Source: Limnanthes douglasii subsp. nivea (taxonomy: Eukaryota > Streptophyta > Magnoliopsida > Brassicales > Limnanthaceae). From it: 64,000 bases of DNA. Under the pieces are notes generated by a model. That model worked only from the letters and a program-made list of their open reading frames with translations. It was not told the DNA's origin and ran no database searches. How positions within the stretch are numbered: position 1 is the first letter of the stretch; each line of letters begins with the position of its first letter. This document shows positions 57,350-64,000 of this stretch, one piece after another. Location of the stretch: NCBI GenBank assembly GCA_036936605.1, contig JAUPFV010000004.1:185026807-185090806 (forward strand), written 5' to 3'. A program made the position numbers and the translations under genes.

Positions 57350-60300
57350 ATGTCTAATTCAAATGATGCAGAAAATAGTAATTTCAATAACAACAAGCTT
57401 CTAATTGAAGCTATGACAAAGTTGATAGACACCAAGATAGATGCCTTTCGCGAAGAGTTCCAATCAAACACTGACCACGAGCGGAACCGTTCACGACAAA
57501 CCAATCCAAGAAGAAACCATGAACTACCTGAACAATTCAGAAATGAAGCCGCTGATGAATATTATGAACGCATGAGCAATTCGTCTCGAAACAGCCATAG
57601 AAGGCACCATAGACGTACAAGAGAGGGCAACGAACGTATGCGTGACAATCTTGGAGGTCTCAAGATTAAGATTCCACCATTCCATGGAAAAAACGATCCA
57701 GATGCCTATTTGGAATGGGAAAAGAAGATTGAACTCATTTTCAACGTTCAACACTACACGGAGACCAATCGAATAAGAATTGCTGGTACTGAATTTTATG
57801 ATTATGCTCTTAGTTGGTGGGATCAACTAGTTACCTCAAGAAGGCATAATGGGGAACATCCTATAGAATCATGGGCAGAAATGAAAGCCATTATGCGGAA
57901 GAGGTTTGTTCATAGTCATTACCACCGTAAGCTGCATCTAAAGCTGAGGAGATTAGCACAAGGAAACCGATCTGTTGAAGAGTATTATCAAGAAATGGAG
58001 ACCTTAATGTTGCGAGCTGATATTTTAGAAGATAGAGAGGCAAGAATGTCAAGGTTTCTTGGGGGTTTATAAATAGAGAAATTCAAGACAGACTGGAAAC
58101 TCAGTATTATGTTGAACGAGAAGAGATGCTACACAAAGCTTTGTTATTTGAACAACAAGTTAAAAGAAAGAAATCCTCAAGATCAAGTTACGGTTCAGGG
58201 GCAGTAACAATTAAGCCAAGTTATTCAAAAGATGAGAAGACCAATTATCATAAAGGAAGCTATGTAGAGGTGAACCAAAAATCTGGAACACCATTGTCTA
58301 TTGATAACAAGGGCAAACCTAAAGAGGTTGCAATCATAACTCGTGATTTTAAGTGTTTCAAGTGCAAAGGGATGGGACATTATGCTAATGAGTGTTCTAA
58401 TAAGAAGATTATGACAATTCTAGATAATGGAGAAATAATTTCAGGGGAAGAAGAAATTGTCTCTGATTCTTCCGAAGAACACTTAGAGCGACCTGCTAAA
58501 GGAGATTTATTGGTAGCCAGAAGGTCTTTAAGCATTCAAACAAAAGAAGAAGAACAAGAGCAAAGGGAGAATCTGTTTCACACTAGGTGTCTTGTTCAAG
58601 GGAAAGTTTGTAGCCTTATTATCGATGGAGGCAGTTGTACCAATGTGGCAAGTGAATCTATGGTAAAGAAGCTTGGTTTAAAAACGAAAAAGTATCCAGC
58701 ACCTTACAAGCTTCAATGGCTTAACGACAATGGAGAAATGAAAGTTAGCCACCAAGTAGAAGTTCCCTTAGCTATTGGTAAGTACGAAGATGAATTTTTA
58801 TGTGATGTTCTACCGATGGAGGCTAGTCACATACTGTTAGGAAGGCCATGGCAATCTGATCGAAAAGTTATCCATGATGGATTCACTAATCGCCATACAT
58901 TTGAGTTTCAAGGAAGGAAAACCACTCTAGTTCCCATGACTCCACGAGAAGTTTACCAAGATCAAAAGCAGATGCAGAACAAGGAAAGTCGGGTAACTAA
59001 ACATTCGAATTTCTATGCAAAAACTGGCGAGGTTAAGAACGCATTATTCTCTAAGCAACCTATGTTACTTTTTATGTTTAAGGAAACTCTTATGAGTTTA
59101 ACTAACTTGACACCGGTGTTGCCGAGTGAGATGACTTCTCTCTTGCAGGAATTTGAAGATGTATTCCCTGAAGACAATCCAAAGGGGCTTCCACCAATTA
59201 GAGGCATCGAACACCAAATAGATTTTGTACCTGGAGCCTCCCTTCCTAACAGACCTGCTTATAGAACTAATCCAGTGGAGATAAAAGAATTGCAAAGGCA
59301 AATCAGTGAACTGATGGAAAAAGGACATATCCGTGAAAGCATGAGTCCTTGTGCGGTACTAGTTCTACTTGTGCCCAAGAAAGATGGAAGATGGAGAATG
59401 TGTGTTGATTGCAGAGCCATCAACAACATTACAGTAAAGTATCGCCATCCTATACCTAGATTAGATGATATGTTAGTTGAATTGCATGGTTCTAGCATTT
59501 TTTCTTAAGATTGATCTTAAAAGTGGTTATCACCAAATTAGGATGAAAGAAGGGGATGAGTGGAAAACTGCATTTAAAACTAAGCATGGACTATATGAAT
59601 GGTTAGTAATGCCATTTGGGCTGACTAATGCACCTAGTACATTTATGCGGTTAATGAATCATGTTCTAAGGGCTTATATAGGAGTTTTTGTTGTAGTATA
59701 TTTCGATGACATCTTAATTTACAGCAAGTGCTTAGAAGAACATGTTCACCATCTGAAATTGATTTTGAGTGTACTTAGGAAGGAAAATCTCTATGCTAAT
59801 ATTAAGAAATGCACTTTTTGTACCGATAATCTTGTCTTTTTAGGTTTTGTTATAAGTGCAGATGGTATTAAGGTGGATGAGGAAAAGGTTAAGGCAATAC
59901 GCGAATGGCCAAGTCCAAAAACAGTTGGAGAAGTGAGAAGCTTCCACGGCCTTGCAGGATTTTATAGGCGTTTTGTCAAAGATTTCAGCACCTTAGCTGC
60001 ACCACTCACTGAAATAATAAAGAAGGACGTTGGTTTCAAGTGGGAACAAGCTCAAGAAGAAGCATTTCAATCCTTTAAAGAGAAGCTTACTCATGCTCCT
60101 GTCTTGACATTACCTGATTTTCTTAAAACTTTTGAGATTGAATGTGATGCTTCTAGAATTGGGATTGGAGTTGTTTTGATGCAGGATAAAAAGCCCATAG
60201 CTTATTTTAGTGAAAATCTTAGAGGAGCTACTCAAAACTATCCTACTTATTACAAGGAGTTGTATGCCTTAGTTCGAGCTTTGCAAACATGGCAGCATTA

Positions 60301-62019
60301 CTTGTGGCCAAAGGAGTTTGTCATACACACTGACCATGAATCTCTCAAACACCTAAAAGGTCAGCAAAAACTTAACAAAAGACATGCAAGGTGGATAGAA
60401 TTTATTCAGACATTTCTATATATCATCAAATACAAACAAGGTAAAGAAAATATTGTTGTTGATGCATTGTCCCGAAGGTATGCCTTAATCACTACTCTTG
60501 AAGCTAAGATTTTAGGATTTGATCATCTTAAGAGTTTATATGAAAACGATTCTGATTTTGGAAAGATGTATCAAGCATGTGAAAAGTTTGCTTCAGGGCG
60601 GTTCTATAGGCATGAAGGATTCTTATTCTTTGATAAACGTTTATGTGTGCCTAATTGTTCCATGAGAGATTTACTTGTTAGAGAAGCCCATGGAGGAGGC
60701 TTAATGGGACATTTTGGAATAGCTAAAACTCTCAAGGTAATGTTGGATCACTTCCATTGGCCACATATGAGAGGGATGTTGAAAGAATCTGTGACAGATG
60801 TGCTACTTGCAAACAAGCCAAATCTAAGGTTCAATCCCACGGTTTGTATACTCCTTTACCTATTCCTACGCATCATTGGAATGATATATCTATGGACTTT
60901 GTGGTTAGATTGCCTAGGACTAGAACTGGTAAGGATTCCATTTTTGTGTTTGTTGATCGATTCTCTTAAATGGCACACTTTGTTGCTTGTCACAAAACTG
61001 TTGATGCGTTGCACATTGCTAATCTGTTCTTTAAAGAGATAGTTCGTTTTCATGGCATGCCTAGGACGATAGTTTCAGATAGGGACACTAAGTTTCTAAG
61101 TTACTTTTGGAAAACTTTGTGGTCTAAGTTAGGGACTAAGCTTTTTTTTTCTACTACTTGTCACCCACAAACTGATGGACAAACAGAAGTAGTAAATAGG
61201 ACTTTGTCCACTCTTATACGTGCATTAATTAAAAAGAACTTGAAAACTTGGGAAGAATGTTTGCCGCATGTTGAATTTGCATACAATCATTCTATGCATT
61301 CTGCTTCTAAGTACTCTCATTTTCAAATTGTTTATGGATTTAACCCAATATCTCCTTTGGATCTACTTCCTTTGCCTTTGAGTGAAAGAACTAGCATAGA
61401 TGGGAAAAATAAAGCTGAACTTGTAAAAAAGATCCATGATGATGCAAGGAAAAACATAGAAAAAAAAACTGAGCAATATGTCAAACAAGAAAACAAGGGA
61501 AGACGTGAGAAAGTTTTTGAGGTTGGAGATCAAGTATGGGTGCACTTAAGAAAGGAAAGATTTCCAGAAGAGAGGAAGTCAAAATTGATGCCTAGAATTG
61601 ATGGACCATTTGAAGTAACAAAAAAGATCAACAATAATGCGTATCAACTTGATCTACGAGGTAAGTATAAAGTGAGTCCTACCTTTAATGTTTCTGATTT
61701 GGTTCCTTTTATCGCAGATGAAATGGATTTGAGGTCAAATCCTTTTCAAGTGGGAGAGGATGATGTGATCCTAGATGACGCAAGGAGCTTAGAACATGGA
61801 AATGTGCAAGAACCAGATGAACTACTTGAAAAAGAAGATGAGCTTGAAGTTGAAGATATTCTTATTTTACCGGCTGGTCCAATAACTCGATCAAGAGCAA
61901 AACAGTTTAACAAAGCTGTTGGAGGATTGCTTAATCAACTAGAGAATCCACGTGATCAAAACAGAAAGTATGGTGGAAAAGCTTGTCAAACCACTTTGGT
62001 CTTGATTCAAGCTAATTGA
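57350..62019 (+). pseudogene. Copy D gag-pol polyprotein, nearly intact
   Basis: One frame of roughly 1550 codons, starting at ATG 57350 (MSNSNDAENSN), 16 bases after the primer site. Gag capsid region is 57650-58140 (FHGKNDPDAYLEWEKKI), and the CCHC knuckle is at 58354-58395. Protease has IIDGG at about 58618-58632. RT is at about 59260-59900 with VYFDDI (59696-59713), RNase H at about 60130-60480, and integrase at 60590-61720 (zinc-binding, core with the acidic triad, GPF motif). The tail from 61761 to the stop at 62017-62019 is encoded within the 3' LTR. Lesions: two extra bases near 58070, one extra T near 59503, one lost base near 60771 and a nonsense codon at 60967-60969. No chromodomain is evident. 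Confidence 0.93.
61752..61760 (+). promoter_or_regulatory. Copy D polypurine tract
   Basis: GGGAGAGGA sits directly before the 3' LTR and is also inside the pol frame. It is conserved in A (4099-4107) and F, mutated in E and deleted in B. It fixes the LTR start at TGATGTG. Confidence 0.85.
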
Positions 62020-62631
62020 TTTCAACAAATGAGAAAGTGTCTCGATTATACTCTTTTTCCCTTGTTCAAGTTTTGTCCCAATGGGTTTTCTTGACAAGGT
62101 TTTTAATGAGGCAATTGTTTCACTTCACCATTGCCCATTTGTTGAAATAAAAGCCCAAGGACCACCTACACCAAAAGCCACGTCCTTGGAGGAGGGAAGG
62201 GTCTGATTTCCAGCTTATATCATTAATACTTTGTATTTTCAATATTAAAGCATTTTGTTTCCAAGAAAAGCATTAATTGTTTTAGAGGCATGCATTATGT
62301 TTCCAAGAACAGCCTTAATTGTGTTCCAGGCTAGTTCTTTCTCCTATAAAAACTATGTACTCAGAATTCTAATGGTTAGACTATCTTTGATTATGAAAAA
62401 AGTTCTTAAGTTTTACTCTTCTCTTGTTGGTGTGTAATATCCACAAGAAAACCTGTTCTTCATTTGGTGCGTCATATCCAAAGGAAGATCAGTTGGAATA
62501 TCAAAGGCCTTTCCACAACCTTTGTGTGACCTATCGATCCACATCATTTGATCCTTGAATCCTTTTGGGTTCCTGGTTGCAAAGTTATCCCTATCCCATT
62601 TTAGAGTGCCGATTCTAGGAGGAGTTTATCA
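61761..62631 (+). repeat. Copy D 3' LTR, with pol coding overlap
   Basis: 871 bp, TGAT...ATCA. Its first 259 bp complete the pol frame ([19 protein letters not shown] to VLIQAN, stop 62017-62019). TATAAAA is at 62345-62351. It is followed by target duplication actac. Confidence 0.93.
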
Positions 62632-62738
62632 ACTACTGTGTATTGATTAGATGTATTCCCTTCACACCATTCAGTTTCCCTCAAACAATTTGACAAATTA
62701 TCTCTTTTTTGTTTATATTCTTTGCGTGATTTTCGATA
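62632..62738 (-). pseudogene. T6 gag fragment, right part
   Basis: Minus strand. RKEYKQKRDNLSNCLRETEW then CEGNTSNQYT matches T2 gag around 24570-24640. It continues the T6 gag split by D. The first five bases are the D target duplication (actac). Homology fades at about 62738. Confidence 0.65.
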
Positions 62739-62928
62739 TACCGCTTTGTGGTACATAGAAAATTACCTCAATACATTTATTACCATAAAATAAGAAAAAT
62801 CTACAACTAAAAACATTCAAATATATAGTCATTGAACTAAAAAAATATCATTGAACTAAAAAAAGTCCGAGTAATATATAGTCAAAATACATTAACATAC
62901 AATTACAACTAAAAATGGAAATCTATTT
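62739..62928. other. Short AT-rich gap before the hAT fragment
   Basis: No gene is present. A short tandem duplication of tcattgaactaaaaaaa lies near 62830-62865. This could be 3' untranslated or subterminal sequence of the hAT-like gene to its right. Confidence 0.4.
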
Positions 62929-64000
62929 CTAGTCTAAACGTAATTGCATTCTTCTCTTACTCATGCCTTCAAAGCGCTTGATAATATCTCGATCATCGAT
63001 TGTAGTAAACACTTCTTTCTCCACAAATGTCACTAAGCTATCATTAAGCCATGGATTGGACATTCGATTTCCCAACTCATTCTTCACATATTTCATACTA
63101 GAAAATACTCGCTCAACACTTGCGGTGGCCACCGGTAATGACAAAGTTAGCTTTAAAAGCTTGTACACAAATCCAAATCTTTTGTGCTTTTTTGTACGCA
63201 CAAGAGTCCTACATAGATCCGAGATACTCTTCAAATTGGAAAAATTATCGTTCATTTTCACACACTCAATATAAGTCTCAAGTTGGCTAGACAACTCTTT
63301 ATCACGAACATCCACAAAGTCATTTGGGTATAATCTTGCCAACCTCACAAGTGAGTTAGTTTCAAAACCTTGAAATGAAGAACAGGGATTCAAACATGCC
63401 ACACAATTCAACAACTCAACATTTTCGGGTGTAAATCGATCATTCATCTCTTGCATTACACAATCTATGACATGTAAAAAACAATCATTTTTGAAATGAT
63501 TGTGATTTGTCAAAAACATAGCAAGTCTTTTGGATTTATTACCTTGCACATACCTTGACTCCATGTCGGGCACATCAACTTCAAGATTAGCACAAGAACC
63601 CACAACCTTTTCATAAAATGGTTCGCATCCACTATCTCTCATTTGTTGAAGCCTTTTCTTACTTACATGAACAAGTTGCATAGCGGTCACAATATCTTGA
63701 TCCCCTTTTTGTAATGCTTGAGACAAATCATTTGTCAACGACAAAACCTCAACCATTAAGTGCAACATAAAAACAAAACCAAAAGTTTGCATAACAAATA
63801 ACAAACTTCTTGGTTCACCCTTTGAATATCTATCACTTTTCAAATCTTCAAGCACTTAAATAATGGGAGTAAACAAATCAACAAACCAACTAAGAGTCCG
63901 AAAGTGCGATCCCCATCATGTATCATCCGCTCTTGCAATAAACAACTCTTGGTTCAAACCGGTACCCGTTTCCACCAACTCATTCTCAATTAGATTAGCA
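62929..64000 (-). pseudogene. hAT-type transposase (ZMYM1-like), C-terminal part
   Basis: A minus-strand frame of about 308 codons (63855-62929) ends at a stop near 62929. Its end has the hAT C-terminal dimerisation domain: LTLSLPVATASVERVFSSMK then KNELGNRMSNPWLNDSLV. Upstream residues fit plant proteins annotated as zinc finger MYM-type protein 1-like, which are domesticated or active hAT-like transposases by family knowledge. A stop codon at 63856-63858 interrupts the frame. Translation continues beyond it in the same frame (RADDTWWGSHFRTLSWF) to the window edge, so the reading is truncated by one nonsense codon and by the edge. No terminal inverted repeat is identified. Whether the full gene elsewhere is active cannot be told. 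Confidence 0.8.

Larger units (their letters stand above)
56448..62631 (+). mobile_element. Copy D: complete, youngest CRM-like Ty3/gypsy element
   Basis: A 6.2-kb element with two LTRs (870 and 871 bp), tRNA-Met type primer site, gag-pol, polypurine tract and a perfect 5-bp target duplication. By hand count the LTRs differ at about 22 positions plus one indel (about 97% identity). It is nested in the T6 gag. Gag-pol is almost whole, with three frameshifts and one nonsense codon. It is the reference for reading copies A, B, E and F. Confidence 0.95.

Noticed and set aside
1..64000. CRISPR arrays, bacterial operons, rRNA or tRNA genes
   Set aside because: No spacer-repeat pattern, Shine-Dalgarno-led gene series or structured RNA gene was seen; the tRNA-like words are primer binding sites of LTR elements.

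Overview
The window is repeat-dense, AT-rich plant DNA, most likely from a dicot and from heterochromatin. I see no intact host gene, no tRNA or rRNA gene, and no CRISPR array. Nearly everything is a retrotransposon: two Ty3/gypsy groups, two LINE remnants, and part of a hAT-type transposase at the right edge. Almost every copy is broken by stops, frameshifts or nested insertions.

Group 1 (copies A, B, E, F, D) is one family of chromovirus-like elements, best fitting the CRM clade. It has a single gag-pol frame, a tRNA-Met type primer binding site and LTRs of about 870 bp that begin TGAT and end ATCA. A (1-4978, +) enters from the left edge. B (25208-31707, -) and D (56448-62631, +) have both LTRs and perfect 5-bp target duplications. 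E (39468-42558, -) and F (42559-43822, -) are fragments. The LTR begins inside the pol frame, so about the last 85 codons of the polyprotein lie in U3 of the 3' LTR.

Group 2 (T1-T6) consists of Tat-like Ty3/gypsy elements. Their pol has two RNase H modules. Between the end of integrase and the 3' LTR they carry a second gene on the opposite strand (aORF). Five copies of this antisense gene are present. All contain a conserved 'NWG' block and a plausible short GT-AG intron, and four have a TATA box upstream. T2 (15063-32058, -) has both LTRs. T1 (+), T3, T4, T5 and T6 (-) are partial.

Layout from left to right: A; T1 pol and its antisense gene; about 4 kb of AT-rich sequence with LINE-type RNase H remnants; the 3' half of LINE1; T2, which splits LINE1 and itself contains B; the 5' part of LINE1; T3; E; F; T4; T5; the T6 gag, split by D; and a hAT transposase fragment running off the right edge. 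Nesting order is LINE1 < T2 < B, and T6 < D. D is the least damaged element: its LTRs are about 97% identical by hand count, with three frameshifts and one nonsense codon in gag-pol.
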